Assembly: GCA_002007465.1 (NCBI GenBank)
Contig: LNAC01001926.1
Location: 4,432 to 68,431, forward strand
DNA: 64,000 nucleotides
Source: Ailurus styani
Lineage: Eukaryota > Chordata > Mammalia > Carnivora > Ailuridae
Direction of reading: 5' to 3'
Shown: one piece after another, positions 33,116 to 44,284 of the stretch
Position numbering within the stretch: position 1 is the stretch's first letter
Layout of the letters: each line of letters begins with the position of its first letter
Made by a program: the position numbers and the translations under genes
The notes under the pieces: model-generated
Told to the model about the DNA's origin: nothing
What the model saw: the letters and a program-made list of their open reading frames with translations, nothing else
Database searches by the model: none

Positions 33116-35025
33116 TAAATAAAAATGCTTAACTAAAAAATAAACTGCAAAAAAAATCTATGGAGTACATGTCATGCAACAGACTCAAGCTCGGTTCTGA
33201 GAAGCTCAGTAGGTTTGAGTTATTATTTTAGTGAGTATAGAGTTTCGGTTTGAGATTGTGAATAAGCTCTGAAGATGGAAAGTTGTCATGGTTGCACAGA
33301 AATGTGAATGTGCTTCATGATCTGAATTGTGCACTCAAAAACAAAGTTTTATGTATATTTTGCTCTAAATAAAAGTAACATGTATAGATACATATTTGTA
33401 TTAAAATATGTGTAAATATTCATAGAAAATGTCTAAATGATTATACATGCAAATAAAACATGGTGGTTATATTGGTCAAAAAAGAAAACAAAACACAAAA
33501 GATCATTTATAAAATTCTACTGTCATTAATTATTTATCACTATCCCTTTTGCCATTTTGGACATTTACCTAGATTGCCTCCTTTACTGTATTTCATTGAT
33601 GTGTATGTATTATCTTTGTATATAGCAGAACTAGAAATACATATTAAATGAAACAATGAGTAAAAATCTGAATTCCATTAAACTCTTGCTTTTACTGCTT
33701 TTGTGATATTTAACAGCTTCCTTTGCTTCATCATCTTCACATCAGTCATTTGAGCAAAATATGTCTAGTGTCTCTTACAGACATAAATTCTTATTCTGTT
33801 GACAATTGGTTTAAATTCTCTTGAAACTTGAAGAAATTCTATGATGATTTTATTTGGCATGTTTTAGTTGACTGGGGAAAATAGAAACACATAAATTGAA
33901 ATGTGTAAAATTTTCATTCATTTCTGAACATTTGTAAATTCCTCTCAGAGTATTCTTACATACAACCATGAATGATACAAAATTTTGTAATTAGGAAAGA
34001 TATTTACAGATTCAAATGCATATGACAGATTTTAAAATATACTGTTTCAGTTATAACTAACTGAAATATACTTAATCAAAACTTATTTAGCCAGGAGTGG
34101 AACACAAATGTATAACGGTCACCATTAATGTCCTCTTCTGAAAACTCTGTCTTCTATGAAATAAAATTCACCAGCCAATTGCAACAGGCAGGGCAATACA
34201 TGTTCAAAAGAAAGAGAGGGTATCATTTAGTGAGGGAGGGCCCAGGAGTTGCAATATAGGGGGAATGTGAAGAAGTCTGCCTTTTCTGAGATTTATGATG
34301 GAAAAGGAGTGATTTGTTTTTAGGAGCCTCTCTTACAGGTCACCCCTTTGGATTATTAATTTGACTGTAGTTTTTTTCAGAAACGTTATGCTCCCTTTCA
34401 TATAATCACTAATTATATTTCCTGGTTTTACTGATGAAAATACTATAAAGTAAAATAATAATAACTTCAATTTCATTGTATGGGTGAAAATTCTAACTTT
34501 CCTTCTGCTGGCCAATAATGTTTTCAACACTGTGAATGGGCTCCAGGCATACCCTAGAAGATTTGTTAGGACATGAGGGGGCACTACCTGAAAAGAAATA
34601 GATGAGCACAATTACCGATTACTTTTTTTCTAAAAGAGTCAAAATTTTAAAGGAATCAGAAAAGACAGATTGGAAAAAGTTGGGAATAATTGGCAAATCA
34701 AACTGTAGCTTTTTTATTTCAAACTGAAGCTTTTTGTATCTGTTACTTCAAGCACAGACTAAAGCTATGCTTGGAACAGTCACAGAGTATTTGATGGTCA
34801 GAAAATGCTGTTGTACACGAGAATAGTAACTTTATGATTTGTGTATTTTTAAAAATTTTCTTATGATACAGAATATTTTTGAAATTGCTTGTTCCTTATG
34901 AAAAAAATAGTTTCTATGAAATATATAATTCGTAGTAACGGTGATGTATCATAGTTTGCATTAGTCTAAATACTTAATTTGGAGTGATTTCTTCACTAAT
35001 AACTAAGATATTTTGGCTATCCTTT
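33116..35025. other. No gene seen
   Basis: About 1.9 kb of AT-rich DNA without recognisable genes or repeats. Frames at 33460 and 34333 are short and featureless. Confidence 0.5.
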
Positions 35026-35041
35026 CAAATAGTGGAAAACT

Positions 35042-35243
35042 GGGCACCTGGGTGGCTCAGTGGGTTAAAGCCTCTGCTTTTGGCTCAGGTCATGATCTCA
35101 GCATCCTGGGATCCAGGCCCGCATTGGGCTCTCTGCTCAGCAGGGAGCCTGCTTCCTCCTCTCCCTGTCTCTCTGCCTGCCTCTCTGCCTACTTGTAATC
35201 TCTCTCTCTGTATCAAATTAATAAATAAAATCTTTAAAAAAAA
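35042..35243 (+). mobile_element. CAN-SINE with perfect duplication
   Basis: Head 'gggcacctgggtggctcagt', AATTAATAAATAAAATC tail. Perfect 16-bp duplication caaatagtggaaaact at 35026-35041 and 35244-35259. Confidence 0.96.
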
Positions 35244-35463
35244 CAAATAGTGGAAAACTAAGGTAACCTATTTATTCCAAGGTCATTATTAAGATTAGCT
35301 TTAAAAACACCCTCTTATTATCCATTCTTTTATATTCAAAGTTCAGTAGCTAAAGTAATTTCTTATTTTTTCATAAAGCTAAGAACATACCAAAGGCAGA
35401 AACACCTAATAATAGATCTGTTTGAAATCAAATCAATAGATTGTATAAGAACTTTATTTATTT

Positions 35464-35657
35464 TTCAAAGATTTTATTTATTTATTTGTCAGCAAAAGAG
35501 ACAAAGAACAAGCACACAAGCAGGGGAATGGCTGGCAGAAGGAAAAGTAAGTTCCCTGCTGAACAAGGAGCCTGATGTGGAAATTGATCTCAGGACCCTG
35601 GTATCATGACCTGAGCTGAAGGCAGACACTTAACCACCTGAGCCATCCACATGTCCC
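35464..35657 (-). mobile_element. CAN-SINE, older form
   Basis: Tail, 'ggcagaaggaaaagtaag', 'ctgctgaacaaggagcctg', 'gtatcatgacctgagctg' and a degraded head complement 'gagccatccacatgtccc'. Lies 280 bases downstream of the receptor gene stop. Confidence 0.88.
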
Positions 35658-35936
35658 CAAAAATTTATTTTTGAAACAGTGGATTCACAGAAACAAATGG
35701 GAACGATGATAATTACTTACACATTTATACCTGTCTACCTTTCAGTATGTGTATGTATTACAAAGGCACATACACATTTTTAGATCTATGTACATTACTC
35801 TTCAGCAAACCTGGACAAGGATTAGGAAGTTATATATGTTCACCTAAATTTCTTCCTTTTTCAAGAATATTAACTTTTAGTTATATGACAAAATCATTTT
35901 ATCACCAGATATGAATATATCTTTGTTGTGAATATA

Positions 35937-36905
35937 TTATTTTTCAGATCTTAAAGGTCTTAAATTTCTTACCATGCCTACACATTTTTTGAAAGCATCT
36001 CTCAGGGATTCTTTGACTTTCTCATTTCGAAGACTGTAGATGAAAGGGTTCAACATTGGTGTTACAATGGTGTTCAACACTGTGGCAAATTTGTTAGCAT
36101 TCATCACACTGTCCTTTTTTGGGCGGACATAGATAAAGATGGAGCTTCCATAATAAAGTGTCACTACAGTAATGTGTGAAACACAGGTGGAGAAAGCTTT
36201 CTGTCGTCCCTGGGCAGAGGGAATTCTAAGGATAGTAATAATAATGTACATGTAAGACACTCCTGTCAGGAGCAAGGAGCCCAAGAGCAACACAGCAGAG
36301 GAGATAAAGTCAGCCACCTCAGCCAGGGAGATGTCTGCACAGACCAGCTTTAGCACTGGGCCACTGTCACAAAAAAAGTGGTTGATTATATTTGGCCCAC
36401 AAAAGGGCAGAGGAGCAGTTAAGATTGAGGGCACTAAAATTGACAAAAATGCACCCACATAAGATCCCAGAAGCAAGAATATGCATGTCTGTTTATTCAT
36501 GATGATGGCATACCTCAGTGGGTTGCAGATAGCAATATATCGATCAAAAGACATGACAGCCAGGATGAAGAATTCTGTGGAGCCCAGAAGGAAGTAGAAG
36601 AAAGACTGAGTAAGGCATCCCACAAAGGATATTGCCTTGGTAAGGGAAAATGTGTTAGCTAACATCTTAGGTACCACTGTGGAGGTGATGGCAACTTCAA
36701 GGAAAGAAAGATTGGCTACAAAGAAATACATGGGTGAGTGCAGACGGTAGTCCCCACACACCAAAAGGATGATCATGGTGTTGCCAATCAGAGATGTCAT
36801 GTATGTGAGCAGAAATGCAGAAAAAAGAAGAATTTCTACTTCCTCCTCATTCTGAAACCCTAGAAGAATAAACTCAGTGACTCTGGTCTTGTTTCTGTGG
36901 TCCAT
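35937..36905 (-). CDS. Olfactory receptor, class II, intact
   Basis: Encodes a 322-residue odorant GPCR expected in the cilia of olfactory neurons and signalling through Golf. Visible hallmarks: N-glycosylation site N5-K-T, GN (41-42) in TM1, PMYFF (58-62), C97 and C179 for the conserved disulfide, MSFDRYIAICNPLRY (118-132) at the end of TM3, SY (217-218) in TM5, KAFSTCVSHI (236-245) before TM6 and PMLNPFIYSLRN (283-294) in TM7. Length is normal and there are no stops. The frame extends 8 codons upstream to 36929, but that ATG overlaps a splice acceptor (ttttttattatgtcag, AG at 36924-36923), so I choose the ATG at 36905. The sequence looks closest to OR family 6 by memory (FCGPNIINHFFCDSGP). 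The exact subfamily is unresolved. Confidence 0.95.
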   Translation of the reverse strand: MDHRNKTRVTEFILLGFQNEEEVEILLFSAFLLTYMTSLIGNTMIILLVCGDYRLHSPMYFFVANLSFLEVAITSTVVPKMLANTFSLTKAISFVGCLTQSFFYFLLGSTEFFILAVMSFDRYIAICNPLRYAIIMNKQTCIFLLLGSYVGAFLSILVPSILTAPLPFCGPNIINHFFCDSGPVLKLVCADISLAEVADFISSAVLLLGSLLLTGVSYMYIIITILRIPSAQGRQKAFSTCVSHITVVTLYYGSSIFIYVRPKKDSVMNANKFATVLNTIVTPMLNPFIYSLRNEKVKESLRDAFKKCVGMVRNLRPLRSEK

Positions 36906-36944
36906 AATGTTGCCACTTCCACCTGACATAATAAAAAAGATAAG
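36906..36944 (-). promoter_or_regulatory. Splice acceptor and 17-nt 5'UTR end of the receptor gene
   Basis: On the minus strand a pyrimidine-rich stretch ends in ...ttatgtcag, followed by gtggaagtggcaacatt and the ATG at 36905. Olfactory receptor genes usually have a single coding exon joined to upstream non-coding exons, so this fits the coding-exon acceptor. The upstream exon and promoter cannot be placed. Confidence 0.65.
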
Positions 36945-39083
36945 TTCATGGTTGGTCTTTGCAACTCAACTTTGGAAGTACCCTATATGTAGCTATTATT
37001 CATTTTTCTCTTTGTGGAGGGATGATAAAGGAAAAATTTAAACAAATTCCTTTTTTTCCAGTATATAAATGAGTCCTGAGATGAACTGTGGAAGACAGGT
37101 CTACAGTAAGACTTTGATAACTGTGCCTAGAAAGACGAGTGAGGGTCCCCTCTGTGTAGGGACTCCAAAACTGAAGTTAGCTCTTCATACAAACAGATGA
37201 GAAGTGCCCATGGGTTAGACATGTCACAAAGACCTTAATCCATTCATATGTAAAGGCATTCATTCAGAGTGCTGGCACAGTTGAAGTCAAGTCTAATTCT
37301 ATATTAATATGTGTGTACAAAAATAGCTTTTAAAAGCTATTTTATTATTGAGAAGAAAAAGTATTAAAAACAACAACAACAACAAACTATACATGATCAG
37401 TAATAGGTTCATGACTCCTGAATTACAGGTTCTAACCTCTTTCAAAGTTAAATTGATCACCAAAGAAAGTAAAGTCAGTCTCATGTAATTTCTATGCTGA
37501 ATCACGTTTCAGAGTGAGTAAGGTGTTCAGAGGTCATTTAAGAGTAAGAAAAAGAATCAAACATATGACTTTATCACTGTGGATTAAATTTATCTTGGAA
37601 TTCAAACACAGCAAATATTAGGGAATGAGGATAGAAGAATTTATTTTTTGAATGTGACTAAGAGAAGCAGCAAAGCCTAATTTTGTACAGTTTACACTTT
37701 AAATCAAACATAAAAAGTACAGAAAAAACAGAACCACTTTTGGAGAGGAGTTTTTGTTGTTGTTTCATTTTGTTTGTTTATGTTTTTTTTGTTAAATAAA
37801 AGTTTGAATTAGGGACTGAATTCAAATTTCAGATAATTAGAAACACAAATTTGTTATTTATAGGTGTTGGAAAGGTGAATTTAAGTAGGTATGTCTATTG
37901 CTACTCTTCAATATATATGATGGGTAAGTGTGGTAGATATTAGCTAACATTTATATTGTGGAAGGGTCAATGTTGGAAATAAGATAAGATCGTGTGTCTT
38001 TTAATCTAGGTTTTGCTCATTTTTTTTCTGACTCAAAATATTTATTATTCTTTAACTTTTATTCTTATATATTTACTTCACAATGAGGAAGTAAGTGAGA
38101 ATTTATACAGATACATTTATGAATTATGTGTATTATTCATTTTATAATAGAAGAGAAAAAATTGGATCAATGTTGGAAGTCTGTGCTGTGATTCTTCATA
38201 ATGACTATTCCTAATATAATAACACAAATTCAGTATTTTAGTTAATAGGAACTAAATTTCTTGATGTGGTGACATGATAGGAAGGGCTACAGTTTACTTT
38301 CTTATAACCACAGACAGGAAAGGAAATATTGATGAATTTAGTGTACAAGAAAAAAAAGTAACTGTGGAATTAGGTGTATTATTTGAAAGCGTCTTTCCTG
38401 TGATCCGCTAAATAATTGGTTTGGCCATGGGCAATTAATGGATGCCTTGAGGACACCAGCCATGTAAGACAAACACTGAAGTCCCAAGCTGGGACAGGAG
38501 CAATTCTTTCAGTAAATTCCAATATATTGCATAAGGTTGTCAGTAAGTGAAAAATGGAGGAGAAAGAAGAAAATCAGTGACAGGGAAAAAAATACACCCC
38601 ACACACACACACACAAAGGAAAAACCATCAATTGAATGAAGAGAATATTGTAAATTCTTTGCTTACCTGCTGAAGTGTGCCTCAGAATTTTTAATGAATG
38701 TACAAGTGCATGGTTTCAGAGTATTATTCCTTTATAGCTGCATGGTTTGGGTGCCATCCATGATTGGAATCATTTCTATGGATTACATTCTCCCGAAAAT
38801 CTCAGAATGTTAAGAAACAAGGCAGGAGAGTATACAAACATGGCTATAGGAGACTTTATAAGGACTCTGTGCAGGAATGAATGATTCAATACTATGGCAT
38901 GCCAATGATCACATGTGCAGATTATTGTAACATAAAAACAGGAGGGAAGCCAGAGTTTCTTATTCCTCCTTCTCTAGGGACAGGGCTTCTACTGAAACAA
39001 CACTCTGGAGAATAATTTATGACAATTCTAATTAAAATAAATGTTCCCCAAATTAGAAAAGAACTTGTAAACAAAACTTCTGT
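36945..39083. other. Upstream flank of receptor gene, no gene seen
   Basis: It would hold the intron and upstream exon of the receptor gene, but I cannot mark them. Short simple repeats only: (CAA)n near 37370-37386 and (CA)n near 38598-38613. No SINE or L1 is apparent, which makes this the longest repeat-poor stretch of the window. Confidence 0.5.
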
Positions 39084-39099
39084 AAGAAATAGACTGAGC

Positions 39100-39666
39100 T
39101 CGCACTACTGGGTATTTATCCTAAAGACACAATGGTAGTGAACCTCAGGGGCACGTGCACCCGAATGTTTATAGCAGCAATGTCCACAATAGCCAAACTA
39201 TGGAAAGAACATAGATGTCCATCAACAGATGAATGGATAAAGAAGATGTGGTATATATATACAATGGAATACTATGCAGCTATCAAAAGAAATGAAATCT
39301 TGCCGTTTGCAACGACATGGATGGAACTGGAGGGTATTATGCTGAGTGAAATAAGTCAATCAGAGAAAGACAATTATCATATGATCTCTCTGATATGAGG
39401 AACTTGAGGGGCAGAGTGAGGGGTCGTGGGGGGTAGGGAGGGAAAAATAATGAAACAAGATGGGATGGGGAAAGAGACAAACCAAAGAGACTCCTAATCT
39501 CACAAAACAAACTGAGGGTTACTGGGGGGTGGGAGGGTAGGGATAGGGTGGATGGGTTATGGACATTGAGGAGGGTTTGTGCTTTGGTGAATGCTGTGAA
39601 AGGTGTAAGCCTGATGATTCACAGACCTGTACCCCTTGGGCAAAGAATAAAAATAAAATTAAAAAA
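39100..39666 (+). mobile_element. Young 5'-truncated L1 with perfect 16-bp duplication
   Basis: It begins within ORF2 and keeps the C-terminal frame at 39132-39398 (MFIAAMSTIAKLW, MEYYAAIKRNE, WMELEGIMLSEI) with no internal stop, then the full 3'UTR and an AATAAAAATAAAATT tail. The duplication aagaaatagactgagc is perfect at 39084-39099 and 39667-39682. The intact partial frame and perfect duplication point to a recent insertion. Confidence 0.96.
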
Positions 39667-39759
39667 AAGAAATAGACTGAGCCTAAAAAAAAAAAAAGAA
39701 ATCAGCAAAATCATTGCAGATGCTTTTGTCATGAATCAATCCTTTAATTGCAGTATAAT

Positions 39760-39831
39760 GTCATGGGATATGTTTTCATCTTCATCTTCATCATCATCAT
39801 CATTAACATCTTCACCCTCATCACCATCATA
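39760..39831. repeat. TCATCT / TCA simple repeat
   Basis: Imperfect tcatct and tca units give a chance run of Ser codons in one plus frame. Confidence 0.85.
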
Positions 39832-40224
39832 ACCATATATACTTATTTGATCCACACTTTGTATTAGGTATTCTTCTGAAAAGTGCAGTATTTTAACCTT
39901 ACAAAAAACATATGAGATAGATTATTAGTGATATCAAATTGATTATTGAGGATAACTGAATTGTGGTAACTACTTCATATAGTGAGCAAACAAATTGTAA
40001 AAATGTAAGAAAATTATAAAATATGAATTTATCTAACATATGTGGTTTTTTTGAAAAAAGATACTACCAACACTTATTCACTGATGCATACTTTGATTCA
40101 CTGAGAAAACACATTTAATCCATGCCTTCAGAGGCATATAATCAAGAATGAAAAATACATACATAATAAATGAAATTGCATACATTTATTTAGTAAATAA
40201 AAATATAATTTGGCCATAAAAACA
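39832..40224. other. No gene seen
   Basis: AT-rich, no recognisable content. Confidence 0.5.
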
Positions 40225-41635
40225 ATTGACTATATAGAAATGCAACTGACTTCTCTGTGTTGATTTTTTATGACACTTCACTGAATTCCTGTATGAGTTC
40301 TAGCAGTTTTGGAGTGGAGTCTATCATCTTCAAACAGTGAGAGTTTGACTTCTTTGTTGATTTGGGTGCCTTTTATATACACCAACAGCAAGACAAAAGA
40401 AAGAGAAATTAAGGAGTTGATCCCACTTACAATTGCACCAAAAACCATAAGATACCTAGGAATAAACCTAACCAAAGATGCAAAGAATATGTACTTAGAA
40501 AACTATACAGCACTCATGAAAGAAATTGAGTAAGACACAAATAAATGGAAAAATGTTCCATTCTCATGGATTGGAAGAATAAATACTGTGAAAATGTCTA
40601 TGCTACCTAAAGCAATCTACACATATAATGAAATCCCTGTCAAAATACCATCATTTTTTCAAAGAAATGGAACAAATAATCCTAAAATTCATATAGAAAC
40701 AAAAAAGACCCTAAATAGACAGAGGAATGTTGAAAAAGAAAACCAAAGTTGGTGGCATCACAATTCCAGGCTTCAAGCTCTATTACAAAGCTATAATCAT
40801 CAAGTCAGAATGTTACTGTCACAAAAACAGACACATAGATCAATGAAACAGAATATAGAGTCCAAAAATGGACCCTCAACTCTATGGTCAACTAATCTTC
40901 GACAAAGCAAGAAAGAATATCCAGTGGAAAAAAGACAGCCTGTTCAACAAATGGTGCTGGGAAAATTGGACAGCCACATTTAGAAGGACAAAACCAGACC
41001 ATTTCCTTACACTACACACAAAATAGACTCAAAATGGATGAAAGATCTCAATGTGAGACAGGAATCCATCAAAATCCTTGAGGAGAACACAAGAGCAACC
41101 TCTTTGACCTCAGCCACAGCAACTTTCTTCCTAGAAACATCACCAAAGGCAAGGGTAGCAAGGGCAAAAATGAACTATTGGGACTTCATCAAGATCAAAA
41201 GCTTTTGCACAGCAAAGGAAACAGTCAACAAAGCCAAAAGACAACCAGCAGAACGGGAGAAGATATTTGCAAATGACAGATCAGATAAAGGGCTAGTATC
41301 CAAAATCTATAAAGAACTTACCAAACTCAACACCCAAAGAACAAATAATCCAATCAAGAAATGGGCAGAAGACATGAAGAAATGGGCAGAAGACAGTTCT
41401 GCAAATAAGACATTCAAGTGGCCAACAGACACATGAAAAATTGCTCAACGTCACTCGGCAACAGGGTAATACAAATCAAAACCACAGTGAGAGACCAAAT
41501 CACAACAGTCAGTATGGCTAAAATGAACAAGTCAGGAAATGACGGATGTTGGAAAGGGTGCGTAAGACTGATGAATCACAGAACTGTACCCCTGAAACAA
41601 ATAATACATTACATGGTAATAAAAAAATCTTGGAT
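40225..41635 (+). mobile_element. L1 with inverted 5' segment and internal 3' deletion
   Basis: 40225-40377 is antisense ORF2. From 40378 the element reads sense, starting at the adjacent base of the same ORF2 (caccaacag...). Sense frames at 40588, 41038 and 41418 keep long ORF2 peptides ([27 protein letters not shown]-type C-terminal regions) broken by shifts. At about 41562 the sequence jumps from 'gatgttggaaagg' to the terminal 'aagactgatgaatcacag' end, so the ORF2 C-terminus and most of the 3'UTR are missing. The tail is at 41617-41628. Confidence 0.88.
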
Positions 41636-42460
41636 ATGACACCAAAAAGAACAAGGAAAAAAAAGCAAAAGTAGGCAAGTGAGAAATCATCAGACTAGAA
41701 TTTTTCTTCAAAGGAAAGAAAACACCCAGAGTGAAAAGGCAAACTATGGAATGGTAGAAAATATTTGAAAATAAATATCTGAAAAATATAAGTAGATAAT
41801 ACCCAGAATAAAGAAGCCCTAAAACTCAACAACTAAAAAACAAATCCACATGATTAAAAAAATTGTCAAAAGAATTAAGTTGGAAAACTAGTGCTACCTG
41901 AATTCAAGACTTACTATAAACCTTTGTTGATCAAGAAAACATGGTATTTGCAAAAGAAATAAATAGACCTTTGGAAGAAAATAGAGTGATTAGACATAGG
42001 TTCTTAAAAATACATAATAAATATATAATATAATCAACTAATCTTCAACAAAGACAATGCATTGGAACAAAGATAGTATTTTAACAAATTGTTCTGTAAC
42101 AACTGGACATCTGCATGCAAAATAAAAAATATGTTCTAGCCACTGACTTTACACTGTTTAAAAAATTTACTTAAGTGGCACCTGGGTTGTTCAGTTGTTA
42201 AGCATCTGCCTTGGGCTCAAGTCGTCATTGCAGGGTCCTGGAATTGAGCCCAGCATTTGGTTCCCTGCTCAGCATGGAACCTACTGCTCCCTCTCCCACA
42301 CCCCCTACTTGTGTTCTGTCTCTTGCCGTGTCTTTCTCTATCAAAGAAATAAATAAAATATTTTAAAAAGTTTACTTAAAATGGACGATAGACCTAAATA
42401 TGGAAAACTACTAAACTTCCAGAATATAGGAAAAATCCTAGATGATATTGATTATGGCAA
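41636..42460 (+). mobile_element. Old L1 ORF2 fragments
   Basis: Sense L1 ORF2 is recognisable ('gatatgacaccaaaaag', 'gagtgaaaaggcaaac', later 'cttcaacaaagacaatgc'). The part at 41880-42160 belongs upstream of the part at 41640-41830 in a normal L1, so the order is rearranged or two copies abut. A SINE is nested at 42175-42365. Confidence 0.7.
42175..42365 (+). mobile_element. CAN-SINE, older form, with duplication
   Basis: Diverged head 'ggcacctgggttgttcagtt', 'ccctgctcagcatggaacc', tail GAAATAAATAAAATATT. Duplication of 14 bp (aaaaatttacttaa / aaaagtttacttaa) at 42161-42174 and 42366-42379, one difference. Confidence 0.93.
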
Positions 42461-42464
42461 TGAA

Positions 42465-43078
42465 ATTTTATTTTAGTTTTTATTTAAGTTACAAGTTGGT
42501 TAACATAGAGTGTAATGTTAGCTGCATGTGTACAACGTAGTGATTCAACACTTCCTTACAATACCCAATGCTCATTGCAAGTGCACTCCTTAATTCCCAT
42601 GACCTATTTTACCCATCCCCACAACCATCAGTTTTTTCTCTAGATTTAAGTGTCTGTTTCTTGGTTGGTCTCCGTGTTTTTGTTTGTTTTTTTGTTTGAT
42701 CATTTGTTTCTTAAATTCCACATATGATTGAAATCATATGATATTTTTCTTTCTCTGACTCAAAGATTTAAAATGACCTGTCTTTATGGGCACTTTCAGC
42801 TCAGTTTATTTTTCAGCTTCAGAATTAGTTTGGTTCTTTTTTTTTATAGTTTCTATCTCTTAGTTGATATTCTCATTTTGCTCATGCAATATTTTCATGA
42901 CTTGTTTACCTACATGTGCTTCCTTTTAGTTCATTGAGAATTTTTATGAAGAATACTTTAAATTCTTTGTCAGAAATATAACAAATATGCTTATCTTTAT
43001 GGTTGGTGTAAGTAATATTATTTTGCTCCTTTGGGGGCCTTGTTTCTGTTCCTTTATGTTTTTTCTTTAGAATGAATT
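42465..43078 (-). mobile_element. Antisense L1 3' end, old
   Basis: 'caagttggttaacatagagtg', read in parts, with 'tgcactccttaattccc' and 'ttaaattccacatatga' gives an antisense L1 3'UTR at 42465-42740. The rest to 43078 is weaker and may not be L1. Confidence 0.65.
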
Positions 43079-43254
43079 TTTTAAATTTCATTTGTTTATT
43101 AATGAGAGACAGAGAGAGAGAGAGAGGCATAGGGAGAGGAAGAAGCAGACTCACCAGGGATCAGGAAGCCTAATGTGGGACTCAATCCCAGGACCCCAGG
43201 ATCATGACCCGAGCTTAAGGCAGATGCTTAACCGTCTGAGCCATCCAGGAACAC
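43079..43254 (-). mobile_element. CAN-SINE
   Basis: Tail, GA tract, 'ggactcaatcccaggac', 'ggatcatgacccgagc' and head complement 'ctgagccatccagg'. Moderately diverged. Confidence 0.88.
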
Positions 43255-43344
43255 TCTCTTCCTTTTATTTATCATGATCTATTAATGAGATTTGGGCACT
43301 GGAATAAACAAGGCCACCACTCATCTCAGTTAGTGAAATATTTT

Positions 43345-44280
43345 CTGATTTTTTTTATTATACTATATTAGTCACCATACAGGACTTCATTTTCTTTTTT
43401 TAAACAATGCCAGTTTTACTTTTTTTTCAGTGATCCAAGATTCATTGTTTACACACCACACCCAGTGCTCTATGCAATATGTGCCCTCCTTAATACCCAC
43501 CACCAGGCTCACCCACCCTCCCTCTCCCCTCCCCTCCATAATACTTAGCTTGTTTCTCAGAGTCCACAATCTCTCATGGTTCATCTCCCCTTCCGACTTA
43601 CCCCAATTTACTTTTCCTTTCCTTCCCCTAGTGTACTCCATTTTATTCCTTATGTTCCACAAATAAGTGAAACCATATGATAATTGACTGTCTCTGCTTG
43701 ACTGATTTCACTCAGCGAAATCTCTTCCAGACCCGTCCATGTTGATACAAATGTTGGGTATTCGTCCTTTCTGATGGCTGAGTAATATTCCACTGTATAT
43801 ATGGACCACATCTTCTTTATCCATTCGTCTGTTGAAGGGCATCTCGGCTCTTTCCACAGTTTGGCGATTGTGGCTATTGCTGCTATGAATATCGGGGTAC
43901 ATATGGCCCTTCATTTCACTACCTCTGTATCTTCGGGGTAAATGCCCAGTAGTGCAATTGCAGGGTCCCAGGGTAGCTCTATTTTTAAATTTTTGAGGAA
44001 TCTCCACACTGTTTTCCAAAGTGGCTGCACCAACTTGCATTCCCACCAACAGTGAAAGAGGGTTCCCCTTTCACCGCATCCTCTCCAACAATTGTTGTTT
44101 CCTGTCCTGTTGATTTTGGCCATTCTGTCTGGTATAAGCTGGTATCTCAATGTGGTTTTTATTTGAGTTTCCCAGATAGATAGTGAGAATGAACATTTTT
44201 TCATGTGTCTGTTGGCCATTTGTATGTCTTCTTTGGAAAAGTGTCTGTTCATGTCTTCTGCCCATTTTTTGACATGATTA
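43345..44280 (-). mobile_element. L1 3' end with ORF2 C-terminus
   Basis: Antisense 3'UTR at 43430-43700, then antisense ORF2. Minus-strand frames at 43708-44049 and 43911-44252 keep [30 protein letters not shown] and [18 protein letters not shown], the L1 ORF2 C-terminal cysteine region. One frameshift separates the two frames. The element stops at about 44280, where another L1 begins. Confidence 0.92.
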
Positions 44281-44284
44281 TCTG

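Noticed and set aside
39548..39832. Poly-serine open frame
   Set aside because: It crosses an L1 3' end, its tail and a TCATCT simple repeat.
40588..41436. Two 131-132 codon plus-strand frames as novel genes
   Set aside because: They are fragments of L1 ORF2 with recognisable conserved peptides.
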